A stretch of 64,000 nt of DNA from Thiofilum sp. (GTDB lineage: Bacteria; Pseudomonadota; Gammaproteobacteria; Thiotrichales; Thiotrichaceae): assembly GCF_016711335.1 (NCBI RefSeq), contig NZ_JADJTF010000001.1, positions 1,426,001-1,490,000 on the forward strand, read 5' to 3'. Shown here piece after piece: positions 25,550 to 34,293 of the stretch. Position 1 is the stretch's first letter. Each line of letters starts with the position of its first letter. The position numbers and the translations under genes were made by a program. The notes beneath the pieces were generated by a model. That model worked only from the letters and a program-made list of their open reading frames with translations. It was not told where the DNA came from and did no database searches.

Positions 25550-25911
25550 AGTAGCGTATCCTTAATTTTTAGCCTTATGATAGTACTATTGGACTATTAT
25601 CGAGAGTCATAGTTCAATAAGTCGATGTAGAGCGCAACAGATATATAACCTCTAGACGCTATGTTATATGAGCCAAACCTATCAGGCGCAAACTATGAGA
25701 GTGAGGTGGTAGTTCTATTGGATAAGTGTGCTAGTTGAAGGGTGAGACTGATAAAAGCAGTGTAAATGTCACAATTGGGTGGGGTATTCACATACGCTTT
25801 AACTAAGTTGATAAATCATTAGCACAAAAGGTGAGATGACCTGTGTAGTCAAGAGCCAGTGTAGACTCAAGGTACTAACACTAACCTATAACTCGAAATG
25901 GAGAATGAGCA
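25550..25911. other. Divergent intergenic region, no gene seen
   Basis: 362 bases between the DUF3108 gene (minus) and trxA (plus). Holds their promoters. I saw no coding frame, RNA gene or operator-like symmetry. Confidence 0.5.
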
Positions 25912-26244
25912 GTGAGCGAGAATGAGCATATTGTAAATCTTTCTGATGCTTCCTTTGAGCAGGATGTATTAAAGTCCAATATTCCGGTTTTAGTAGATTA
26001 TTGGGCAGAATGGTGCGGCCCCTGTAAGGCTATCGCACCGATTTTAGAGGAAATAGCGCTGGACTATTTAGGTCGTATGAAGGTTGCTAAGCTAGATATA
26101 GATAACAATCCTAATACACCTGGGCGCTATGGAGTGCGAGGTATTCCTACTTTGATGCTGTTTAAGGATGGTCAGGTGGAAGCGACTAAAATGGGTGCTT
26201 TATCCAAAACGCAATTAGTAGCGTTTTTAAACCAAAATCTATAA
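25912..26244 (+). CDS. trxA: Thioredoxin 1
   Basis: Cytoplasmic disulfide reductase. 110 residues with the invariant WAEWCGPCKAIAP active site, the buried Asp/Lys of LVDYW and VAKLDIDNNP, and the cis-Pro loop GIPTLMLFKDG. It starts with GTG, with GGAG upstream. Thioredoxin followed by rho is a conserved neighbourhood in Gammaproteobacteria. Confidence 0.97.
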   Translation: MSENEHIVNLSDASFEQDVLKSNIPVLVDYWAEWCGPCKAIAPILEEIALDYLGRMKVAKLDIDNNPNTPGRYGVRGIPTLMLFKDGQVEATKMGALSKTQLVAFLNQNL

Positions 26245-26253
26245 CCATGCTTA

Positions 26254-26286
26254 AGGTGCAGGAAATTTTAGTCTATTCCTGCACCT
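26254..26286. terminator. 11-bp stem hairpin in the trxA-rho interval
   Basis: AGGTGCAGGAA (26254-26264) pairs exactly with 26276-26286. It starts ten bases past trxA but no T-run follows. It may be a weak terminator or part of the long rho leader (26245-26533), which in other bacteria is used for autoregulation by Rho. Confidence 0.5.
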
Positions 26287-26533
26287 GAAAGAAATTGACT
26301 AGACATCGATTAGTAATCATGTTAGCGTTAGACAAATAGCCTTTCCTTGGGTTATTTTCCTCAGTTTTGTCCCAAAGCTCTCGTATAGTGCCTATACCTT
26401 CCAAGATGATTATTGAATAGTAAGGCTTATTGAGACTCTGATTAAAATTCTACTTCGCTAAATTAAGTAGTAACTTGAGCAGGGGACAAGTACTCCCTTA
26501 AATTTATATGCCTTCAGCGTATCTATTCCATCT

Positions 26534-27793
26534 ATGAACTTATCTGAATTAAAAAAGACACCGACATCAGAGCTGTTTGAATTAGCTCAATCTATGGGGC
26601 TTGATAGTGTTTCCCGCGCCCGGAAACAAGATATTATCTTCGCTGTTTTAAAAGCACATGCCCAAAATGGTGAGGACATCTATGGCGATGGTGTATTAGA
26701 AATATTGCAGGATGGATTTGGTTTCCTGCGCTCCCAAGATTCGAGCTATTTAGCTGGGGCGGATGATATTTATGTTTCACCTAGTCAAATTCGCCGTTTT
26801 GGTCTACGCACGGGAGACACGGTAACAGGGAAAATACGTCCCCCTAAAGAAGGTGAACGTTATTTTGCTTTGCTCAAAGTCGATACCATTAATATGGAAG
26901 CGCCAGAGCACGCACGCAATAAGATTTTATTTGAAAACCTGACCCCTTTACACCCAAGCTCACGCCTTAGAATGGAGCGTGGTAATGGTAGTAGCGAGGA
27001 TATTACCGCACGGGTCATTGATATTGTGGCTCCGTTTGGTAAAGGACAGCGTGGCTTAATTATCGCACCGCCTAAAGCGGGTAAAACGTTAATGCTGCAA
27101 AATATCGCGCAAAGTATTACCTCCAATTATCCAGACTGCTATCTCATTGTCCTGCTGATTGACGAACGCCCTGAAGAAGTGACCGAAATGTCGCGTATGG
27201 TACAAGGCGAAGTGGTTTCTTCGACCTTCGATGAGCCTGCTACCCGTCATGTCCAAGTCGCCGAGATGGTGATTGAAAAAGCCAAGCGTTTAGTCGAGCA
27301 CAAAATGGATGTAGTGATTCTACTGGATTCGATTACCCGTTTAGCTCGTGCCTACAATACCGTCGTGCCCTCTTCCGGTAAGGTATTGACCGGTGGGGTG
27401 GATGCGAATGCCCTGCATCGCCCTAAGCGTTTCTTTGGTGCTGCGCGTAATATCGAGGAGGGGGGTAGTCTCACTATTATAGCTACCGCTTTAATTGATA
27501 CTGGCTCTAAAATGGACGATGTGATTTACGAGGAATTTAAAGGCACGGGTAATATGGAAGTGCATTTAGATCGTCGTATTGCTGAAAAACGCGTTTTCCC
27601 TGCCATCAATATTAATCGTTCTGGTACACGTCGTGAGGAGTTATTAACGACTCAAGATGAATTGCAAAACCTCTGGATTCTACGCAAATTCCTACACAGT
27701 ATGGATGAATTAGAGGCGATGGAATTCTTATATGAAAGACTATCTAAGACTAAAATGAATAGTGAGTTTTTCGACACTATGCGGCGTAATTAA
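26534..27793 (+). CDS. rho: Transcription termination factor Rho
   Basis: Hexameric RNA helicase that ends transcription. 419 residues, the usual length. Visible: N-terminal SAP-like helices (MNLSELKKTPTSELFELAQSMG), the RNA-binding cold-shock fold with GDGVLEILQDGFGFLRS, the primary-site region, Walker A IAPPKAGKT, Walker B DVVILLDSITR, the Q-loop VPSSGKVLTGGVD and the R-loop. It has a 290-base leader after trxA. Confidence 0.98.
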   Translation: MNLSELKKTPTSELFELAQSMGLDSVSRARKQDIIFAVLKAHAQNGEDIYGDGVLEILQDGFGFLRSQDSSYLAGADDIYVSPSQIRRFGLRTGDTVTGKIRPPKEGERYFALLKVDTINMEAPEHARNKILFENLTPLHPSSRLRMERGNGSSEDITARVIDIVAPFGKGQRGLIIAPPKAGKTLMLQNIAQSITSNYPDCYLIVLLIDERPEEVTEMSRMVQGEVVSSTFDEPATRHVQVAEMVIEKAKRLVEHKMDVVILLDSITRLARAYNTVVPSSGKVLTGGVDANALHRPKRFFGAARNIEEGGSLTIIATALIDTGSKMDDVIYEEFKGTGNMEVHLDRRIAEKRVFPAININRSGTRREELLTTQDELQNLWILRKFLHSMDELEAMEFLYERLSKTKMNSEFFDTMRRN

Positions 27794-27811
27794 ACGCTCA
27801 TTATCCCCATA

Positions 27812-27836
27812 AAAAAGGCGCATTTAGCGCCTTTTT
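27812..27836. terminator. Rho-independent terminator after rho
   Basis: Perfect ten-base stem AAAAAGGCGC / GCGCCTTTTT with a five-base loop, 20 bases past the rho stop. The symmetric A- and T-runs could serve hflX on the other strand too. Confidence 0.92.
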
Positions 27837-27890
27837 ATTATGATTTTTTGGGGTGAGCAACATTTAGCATTAAGAGCCGTATTAATGGTT

Positions 27891-29180
27891 TTACTCTGGC
27901 AAAATATCAGTTAATTCTAATTGTGCTTCTTTAAGTAGTTTATCGAATAGAGGCTGATCAATTTTAAGAGTTAACACATAATCCCCTAATTCATTAATGG
28001 TTTCCGCAGTGATAGCTTCTTCTTTATAAAGCTGAGCGCGTAATTTAGCGTGCTTAGCTTCTAACTGAACTACTCCAGTAAAGACTTGAGTTGAAAAATA
28101 ATCACCTAAATAATTCAACAACAAATCGATACCTAAACCTTGCTGCGCCGAAATAAAAATTCGGGTAGGAGTTGTACCATCGGAGGGTTCGATTCTAGGA
28201 GTTTGATTATCTAAGTCTATCTTATTATAAATTTCAATCTGGGGTACTTGCTCAGCACCAATTTCTTGAATAACAGCATTAACTTGTTCGATAAAAAGAT
28301 CGCGCTGCTCATCGTGACTATCAATAACATGCAACAATAAATCAGCTTCAACCGTTTCTTGCAAAGTAGAGCGAAAAGCGACTACTAAATCGTGGGGCAG
28401 ATTACGAATAAATCCTACGGTGTCCACCAGAATAATATCTTGCTGATTAGGGAGGGTTAAACTGCGTAAAGTAGGGTCTAGCGTGGCAAATAGCTGATCG
28501 GCTGCATACACATCCGCTTTAGTTAGGGTATTAAATAAAGTCGATTTACCCGCATTGGTGTAACCTACCAACGATACGGTAGGCACTGAAGCTTTACGCC
28601 GAGATTGGCGTCCCTGTTCGCGTTGATTTTGTACCTTTTCTAAGCGTTTATTAATTTGCTTAATGCGTTCGGCTAATAGGCGGCGGTCGGTTTCCAATTG
28701 AGTTTCGCCCGGACCTCTTAAACCAATGCCTCCTTTTTGGCGTTCAAGATGCGTCCAACCGCGTACTAAACGCGTAGACATATATTTGAGCTGAGCCAGT
28801 TCAACTTGTAATTTACCATCATGACTACGCGCCCGCTGAGCAAAAATATCGAGTATTAATCCTGTGCGATCTAACACACGACATTGTAAAAAGCGTTCTA
28901 GGTTACGTTCTTGGGCGGGAGATAATGAATGATCGAAAATCACGAGATCGGCTTGGTGAGCCTCCACTAAGGCTTTTAATTCGTCAGCTTTGCCTTCACC
29001 AATAAAATAACGTCTATCGGGAGTAGGGCGGGATCCCGTTAGTAGGGTAATAACTTCAGCACCGGCTGATTTAGCTAATTCAGCGAACTCCTGTGGGTCA
29101 GGAGCTTGCTGAACAGAAGCGAGTTTAATCTGCACCAGTATGGCATTTTCACCCGCATTAGGACGCTCGAATAGCTCCAC
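27891..29180 (-). CDS. hflX: Ribosome-associated GTPase HflX
   Basis: GTPase that splits stalled or stress-damaged ribosomes. 429 residues: N-terminal HflX domain (GSRPTPDRRYFIGEGKADEL, VIFDHSLSPAQERNLE, RVLDRTGLILDIFAQRA), the coiled-coil linker with GGIGLRGPGETQLETDRR, and the G domain with P-loop VGYTNAGKSTLFN, switch II DTVGFIRNLP and NKID. It starts with GTG after AAGGTGG. Last gene of the mutL-miaA-hfq-hflX run. Confidence 0.96.
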   Translation of the reverse strand: MELFERPNAGENAILVQIKLASVQQAPDPQEFAELAKSAGAEVITLLTGSRPTPDRRYFIGEGKADELKALVEAHQADLVIFDHSLSPAQERNLERFLQCRVLDRTGLILDIFAQRARSHDGKLQVELAQLKYMSTRLVRGWTHLERQKGGIGLRGPGETQLETDRRLLAERIKQINKRLEKVQNQREQGRQSRRKASVPTVSLVGYTNAGKSTLFNTLTKADVYAADQLFATLDPTLRSLTLPNQQDIILVDTVGFIRNLPHDLVVAFRSTLQETVEADLLLHVIDSHDEQRDLFIEQVNAVIQEIGAEQVPQIEIYNKIDLDNQTPRIEPSDGTTPTRIFISAQQGLGIDLLLNYLGDYFSTQVFTGVVQLEAKHAKLRAQLYKEEAITAETINELGDYVLTLKIDQPLFDKLLKEAQLELTDILPE

Positions 29181-29198
29181 TATTGGGCAACCACCTTA

Positions 29199-29426
29199 TT
29201 ACTCATTAGCCAAATTGAGTTTAATAGGGCGGGCGGGAACAATCGTTGAAATGGCGTGCTTATACACTAATTGATTAACGGTATTACCTAATAGCACTAC
29301 AAATTGATCAAATGACTCGACGTGCCCCTGTAATTTAATTCCATTAACAAGATAAATAGACACTGGAATCCGTTCCTTTCTCAGTGCGTTGAGGAAGGGT
29401 TCTTGTAACGTGTGCCCTTTCGACAT
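29199..29426 (-). CDS. hfq: RNA chaperone Hfq
   Basis: Hexameric Sm-like RNA chaperone for small-RNA regulation. 75 residues: LQEPFLNALRKERIPVSIYLVNGIKLQG (Sm1) and VYKHAISTIVPAR (Sm2, with the Tyr-Lys-His motif). It has almost no C-terminal tail, shorter than the E. coli form, as in many other Gammaproteobacteria. Strong AGGAG upstream. It sits 18 bases before hflX. Confidence 0.97.
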   Translation of the reverse strand: MSKGHTLQEPFLNALRKERIPVSIYLVNGIKLQGHVESFDQFVVLLGNTVNQLVYKHAISTIVPARPIKLNLANE

Positions 29427-29462
29427 GCTTTTCTCCTAAAGTCTTTTTCGGGTTTGTGGTTG

Positions 29463-29573
29463 TTATGGTCTAACGTCAACAGGAGACGCTAGCCAGTCGT
29501 TTATTTCTTCGACGGTTAAAAGCTTACCAGTTTTGAGAATGGGTAAAAACATCAGTCTATCCGACTTATCCAT
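29463..29573 (-). CDS. Candidate 36-residue microprotein between miaA and hfq
   Basis: An open frame whose ATG directly follows the miaA stop (TAAATG) and which encodes MDKSDRLMFLPILKTGKLLT and then VEEINDWLASPVDVRP before TAA. The reading looks protein-like (hydrophobic loop, then an acidic helix TVEEINDWL), but there is no strong ribosome binding site, so it would depend on coupling to miaA termination. It could equally be part of the hfq leader. I do not recognise it. Confidence 0.35.
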   Translation of the reverse strand: MDKSDRLMFLPILKTGKLLTVEEINDWLASPVDVRP

Positions 29574-30512
29574 TTATCTATTAATAAACGCCGAGACGTT
29601 ATAAATAATCGATGGAAGGTTAAGTTGTTCAGGACTGTAGTTGTATAAATCAGTTTCTGAACGCAACCAAGTTATTTGACGTTTTGCAAGCTGCCGCGTG
29701 GCTACAATAGCACGATTGCGCATGGTGTTGTAGTCTATTTTACCTTCAAGGTGCTCCCAAACTTGACGATAACCTACTGAACGAATAGCAGGTAGGGCAG
29801 TATGTAAATCTCCACGCTGGAAAAGTCTCTCAACCTCCTCTAACAGCCCCTGTTCTAACATGATGTCGAACCTTTGCGCAAGTCGTTCATGCAACCATTG
29901 ACGATTTTCTGGCATAAGAGTCAACTTTAGTAGTCGATAAGGGCATTTTGCTTGTTGAGTAGCTCTTTGTAAGTCTGTTAATGATTGTCCGGTAATTCGA
30001 TACACCTCTAAAGCACGTTGTAAACGTTGCGGGTCATTAGGGTGAATACGCTCAGCCGCTACAGGATCAATAGTTTTTAATTGATCATGCAAATATTGCC
30101 AACCCAAAGTCTCTGCTTCAGAGAGTAATTGAGCACGAATCTCAGGATCAGCATCAGGCAGTACGGACAAACCATGCTCTAAAGCGCGAAAATACAGCAT
30201 GGTCCCTCCCACTAAGAGGGGAATACGTCCAGCAGCCGTTATGTCTTGCATTTCCCGTAAGGCGTCTTCACGAAAGTTAGCAGCAGAATAGGGTTGTGCC
30301 GGATCCAGAAAGTCAATCAAACGATGCGGAGCTTGGGCGAGTGTCTGAGCATCGGGTTTAGCTGTACCAATATCCATACCCTTATAAATCAGCGCCGAAT
30401 CAACACTGATAATTTCTACGGGTAGTTGCTGGCGTATCGCTACGGCTAAATCGGTTTTGCCTGTGCCAGTGGGACCCATTAAAAAAATAGCGGGAGGTAA
30501 GGTTGTAGTCAT
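29574..30512 (-). CDS. miaA: tRNA dimethylallyltransferase
   Basis: Adds the dimethylallyl group to A37 of tRNAs reading codons that start with U. 312 residues: P-loop MGPTGTGKTDLAVAI, SVDSALIYKGMDIGTAKP, PHRLIDFLDPAQPYSAANF, LVGGTMLYFRALEHG and RAIVATRQLAKRQITWLR. Its start overlaps the mutL stop by four bases (ATGA). Conserved mutL-miaA-hfq order. Confidence 0.97.
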   Translation of the reverse strand: MTTTLPPAIFLMGPTGTGKTDLAVAIRQQLPVEIISVDSALIYKGMDIGTAKPDAQTLAQAPHRLIDFLDPAQPYSAANFREDALREMQDITAAGRIPLLVGGTMLYFRALEHGLSVLPDADPEIRAQLLSEAETLGWQYLHDQLKTIDPVAAERIHPNDPQRLQRALEVYRITGQSLTDLQRATQQAKCPYRLLKLTLMPENRQWLHERLAQRFDIMLEQGLLEEVERLFQRGDLHTALPAIRSVGYRQVWEHLEGKIDYNTMRNRAIVATRQLAKRQITWLRSETDLYNYSPEQLNLPSIIYNVSAFINR

Positions 30513-32455
30513 TGCCCACGCATAAATAATTTATCAATTTGTGCCAAACTCATTTGCGCCCAAGTAGGACGCCCATGATTACATTGCCCACTACGCTCAG
30601 TGCGCTCCATTTCTCTGAGTAAGGCATTCATTTCAGGTAAGGTCAAGGTTCTATTAGCCCGTACTGCTCCATGACACGCCATGGTGGCAAGAATTTCATT
30701 GATCGCTTGCTGTACTCGTAGTGTATTGCCATAGGTGTTTAGATCCGCTAATACATCACGCACTAATTGTTCAATGTCACCGTCTTTGAGCAAACTAGGT
30801 ACGGCGCGTATCACCAGTTTTTCTATACCCATAACACTTATTTCAAAACCTAGCTCGGTTAGTAAAGTCGCGTATTGATCTGCTAAATCAGCCTCCATTT
30901 TACTAACCGTAAAGCTTAGAGGCACTAGCAAAGGTTGAGAGCGTATCGAATCTTGTCCCATACTCTGTTTTAAGCGTTCATAAGTGACGCGCTCATGGGC
31001 AGCGTGCATGTCTACAATCACTAAGCCCTGTGCATTTTGTGCCAGAATATAAATGCCTTGTAATTGGGCAAGTGCATAACCCAAAGGTGGCATATCCTCA
31101 TTGAATGATAGAGCAGGATTAAGCACATCACTCTGGGTAGCAGCCTCTTGTGCAACTGCTAATGTGGGGCTTTCCTGCTCATCCTCAGCCTGAAACCATT
31201 GCTTATAAGCCTGCATAGTTTCTTGAACGGGTAAGCTCAGCCGCTCTTGTGAGGAGTAGGTAGGGGTATAAGTAAAACGCTGATTAGCTGGAGTAGGGCT
31301 AGATGATGAGGGTGAATAGGGTTGAGCGTACTCAGTCGCCTCAGGAGTAGGAGTACTGATACCATAATCCGCTAGAGATTGAGGTAAAGGGATAGCCTCA
31401 TTTGGCGGTTCAGAGGTATTCCATTGAGTAGGCTGGAGCTGATCTTGCGGGCGAATATTAGCTAATGCCTGACTCACCGTTTGCTGCACAAAATCATGTA
31501 CTAAGCGCCCCTCTCTGAAGCGTACCTCTTGCTTGGTAGGGTGCGCGTTCACATCGACCCATTGCGGTTCTAGCTCTAAAAACAGCACATAAGCTGGATG
31601 GCGACCCTGATAGAGTACATCTTGGTAGGCCTGTTTAATCGCATGATTAACATACTTATCGCGAATATAACGCCCATTCACATATAAATACTGCAAATCA
31701 GTTTGCGAACGTGAAAAGGTTGGTAAGCCTAACCAACCCCATAACCTTAAACGTGATCCCGCTAATTCATGATCAAAATAAATACTTTGCTCAGCAAAAG
31801 GAGTGCCACAGAGTTCGCTAATACGTTTAGGGGCACTGTATTCATCCTCATGCACTTTGAGGCGTAAGATGGTTTTCTGGTTATGAGTCAGGTGAAAGCT
31901 AATATCAAAACGACTGAGCGCTAGTTTTCTCACCATCTCTTCAATATGGCGAAATTCAGTCGCTTCGGTCTTTAGAAATTTACGCCGAGCTGGAACATTA
32001 AAAAATAAATCCACCACATCGATGGTTGTCCCTATCGCATGGGGAGTAGGTTCTGGGGCTTGTAGAATGTCGTGCCCATCGCCTTGAATCTGCCAGCCTT
32101 CATTCGCTTCCCTAAAATTAGAACGCAAGGTAAGGCGCGATACTGAGGCTATACTAGGCAAAGCTTCACCCCGAAAGCCTAAGCTCTGGATATGTTCTAA
32201 ATCATCAAGGCTGAAAATTTTGCTGGTGGCATGGCGACTCAAAGCCAGTGCTAATTCGTCTTTAGGAATACCTGAGCCATTGTCACGCACGCGAATGCGT
32301 TTGAGTCCACCTTGTTCAATATCAATATCGACTTGTGTTGCACCTGCATCGAGGGCATTTTCGACTAATTCTTTAATGACGGAAGCGGGGCGCTCTACCA
32401 CCTCACCTGCTGCAATTTGATTGATTAAGTGAGGAGGTAGTTGCCGTATGGTCAT
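30509..32455 (-). CDS. mutL: DNA mismatch repair protein MutL
   Basis: Couples MutS mismatch recognition to strand cutting and removal. 648 residues: N-terminal GHKL ATPase with VVERPASVIKELVENALDAGA, VRDNGSGIPKDEL, RHATSKI and GFRGEALPSI; a Pro/Ser/Thr-rich linker near 370-430; and the C-terminal dimerisation domain (VIVDMHAAHERVTYERLKQ, ACHGAVRANRTL, CNHGRPTWAQM). The DQHAAHERV region and CPHGRP-like motif are present, but the DQHA(X)2E(X)4E endonuclease motif is not clear to me. It starts directly after the upstream protease gene. Confidence 0.97.
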   Translation of the reverse strand: MTIRQLPPHLINQIAAGEVVERPASVIKELVENALDAGATQVDIDIEQGGLKRIRVRDNGSGIPKDELALALSRHATSKIFSLDDLEHIQSLGFRGEALPSIASVSRLTLRSNFREANEGWQIQGDGHDILQAPEPTPHAIGTTIDVVDLFFNVPARRKFLKTEATEFRHIEEMVRKLALSRFDISFHLTHNQKTILRLKVHEDEYSAPKRISELCGTPFAEQSIYFDHELAGSRLRLWGWLGLPTFSRSQTDLQYLYVNGRYIRDKYVNHAIKQAYQDVLYQGRHPAYVLFLELEPQWVDVNAHPTKQEVRFREGRLVHDFVQQTVSQALANIRPQDQLQPTQWNTSEPPNEAIPLPQSLADYGISTPTPEATEYAQPYSPSSSSPTPANQRFTYTPTYSSQERLSLPVQETMQAYKQWFQAEDEQESPTLAVAQEAATQSDVLNPALSFNEDMPPLGYALAQLQGIYILAQNAQGLVIVDMHAAHERVTYERLKQSMGQDSIRSQPLLVPLSFTVSKMEADLADQYATLLTELGFEISVMGIEKLVIRAVPSLLKDGDIEQLVRDVLADLNTYGNTLRVQQAINEILATMACHGAVRANRTLTLPEMNALLREMERTERSGQCNHGRPTWAQMSLAQIDKLFMRGQ

Positions 32456-34093
32456 TTAAATCTTGGGTTTGCCGTCTTGGGGGTTATCAGGGGTAGCCGT
32501 AGTAGCTTCAACCGCTTTGGTATCTGCCATGCTAGTCGGTGTTTTAATGCTTAGCAAGTCCTTAGAGCGATCTGCACTCACACCATAGCGCAATAAAATA
32601 TCTGGCTGCTTACGTTTGGCTTCATCGCGTTCAATCACAATTTGGAAGCCATCATCGGCCTGTAGCTTAATAAACTCTTCATTACTCGCTTCCATTAACT
32701 CATAAAATTCGTGGAAGTTTTTCACTGGTTTATTATTGACTTTGGCAATTACCACATTACTAGCATGATGGTAGTCTTTGTTAATGTCCGCAGGTAGTAC
32801 CTTGGTCATTAATACTACTTCAGAACGCTCTTTAGTAGGTGGCTCTTGCGATAAAGCCGATAACTCCACCGGAACAGGATCTAAGGCACGTAATACATTA
32901 TGATTCAGAGGCATAAATACAAAACCGCCATAAATGACATAAGTCGGTTGAGTATCATATTGACGCGGTTTTACTAGTAAATATTCTTTACCCGGACGGT
33001 CGAGTAATAAGGTGATGTCTTGTGCTTTAGAATCGCGTAATAAGGTAAATTTCACCGATTCACCTAACTGATGCGTGTCAACATAGTGGGTGTAATCAAT
33101 ATATTCGCCGGGGCGAAACTCTACCGAACCATTATTTTGAATAGGATGGCCGTCAATATGGGTAATAATATCACCCTCACGAATCAAATTATCCTTAGCC
33201 GCAGGGGTATCAGAGTAAACTTTATAAACTAATACCCCAGTCTGGTCATTAGCCAATTGATACTTACGGCGCATGGAAGGATTTTCCATCGATTGGACTA
33301 AAAAGCCCGGAAAGCCAAAACCATGCGTTTTGTTATCTTTTACATCGCTTAAAAAGTGACGAATGATAGGGGTGGGGATCATATAACCAATATTTTCGGT
33401 TAAAAACCCCGACTGCATGGCAACGCCCACAACTTTCCCACCAGAAATAACGGGGCCACCACTATTACCAAAGTTAATCGCCGCGTCGACTTGAGCCGCT
33501 AATAGATTTTCACCCGTATGCGCATAATCTTGCTTTTCAATACGTGATACCACACCCCGCGTTACGCTTAAGGTATTGCCCCCAATGGGAAAACCGTACA
33601 CCTCAATCGGTTGCTGCATTTTAGGCAGATCACCTAGCTCCAGCGGCTTAATATCCTTGTAAATTTCTCTATCTTTAGGGCGCAATAAAGCGAGGTCGGC
33701 TTCGTGCGAAATATTAACCACTTCCGCTTCGTGGCGCTCGGTTTCACCGTGGCGTTGTATTTCGATAAAAGTAGCATCCGCCGCTACGTGTGCATTGGTC
33801 AGAATCAGCCCACCTTCAATGATCAAGCCTGAACCAGAGCCTTTTTGAGTGTCTGAATTCCAAGGTGATAAGGTATCGTAAGAATGTTTAACCACATACA
33901 CATGAATCACTGCATCTTTAATTAAACGCCGCTGTTCTGGAGTTAGTTTATCGTTTTCAGTACTTAAAATTTCAGTACTATTAGGTACAGCAACTTTAGC
34001 TGAAGCACTAGCTGGGCTTGCTGCGGCATAAAGATTGGATGTTAGCAGCCCTAAACTCAATACCGTGATAAAGTGAATATATTTTAGTTTCAT
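32456..34093 (-). CDS. Exported Deg/HtrA-type serine protease with PDZ domains
   Basis: Trypsin-like quality-control protease, periplasmic. Signal peptide MKLKYIHFITVLSLGLLTSNLYA. Catalytic His102 (LTNAHVAAD), Asp133 (HEADLALL) and Ser211 (NFGNSGGPV) are all visible. A PDZ domain follows (about 265-350: VYKVYSDTPAAKDNLIREGD), then a region ending around residue 510 (VVIAKVNNKPVKNFHEFYELME) that resembles the second PDZ-like domain of plant-type Deg2/Deg9 proteases rather than E. coli DegP. Its stop directly abuts the mutL start, so the two may be cotranscribed. The C-terminal 35 residues are low-complexity. Confidence 0.9.
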   Translation of the reverse strand: MKLKYIHFITVLSLGLLTSNLYAAASPASASAKVAVPNSTEILSTENDKLTPEQRRLIKDAVIHVYVVKHSYDTLSPWNSDTQKGSGSGLIIEGGLILTNAHVAADATFIEIQRHGETERHEAEVVNISHEADLALLRPKDREIYKDIKPLELGDLPKMQQPIEVYGFPIGGNTLSVTRGVVSRIEKQDYAHTGENLLAAQVDAAINFGNSGGPVISGGKVVGVAMQSGFLTENIGYMIPTPIIRHFLSDVKDNKTHGFGFPGFLVQSMENPSMRRKYQLANDQTGVLVYKVYSDTPAAKDNLIREGDIITHIDGHPIQNNGSVEFRPGEYIDYTHYVDTHQLGESVKFTLLRDSKAQDITLLLDRPGKEYLLVKPRQYDTQPTYVIYGGFVFMPLNHNVLRALDPVPVELSALSQEPPTKERSEVVLMTKVLPADINKDYHHASNVVIAKVNNKPVKNFHEFYELMEASNEEFIKLQADDGFQIVIERDEAKRKQPDILLRYGVSADRSKDLLSIKTPTSMADTKAVEATTATPDNPQDGKPKI

Positions 34094-34293
34094 TATGTAA
34101 TCCTGAAATCAACTCATCGGGAGCCAGTAAAATTTTTAAAATGTATAACATCCCTGTGCCATTCCTAGTCTCTACATTAGCCCTAAATTACGAAAATTAC
34201 CAAGTCGTAGTTGAACTTATCGGTTTTTAAGGAAAAACTTGCTATTCTTCGCCCCTTGAGGTGGCTAGTGAGCCAGAACTTTAACAGGATAGC

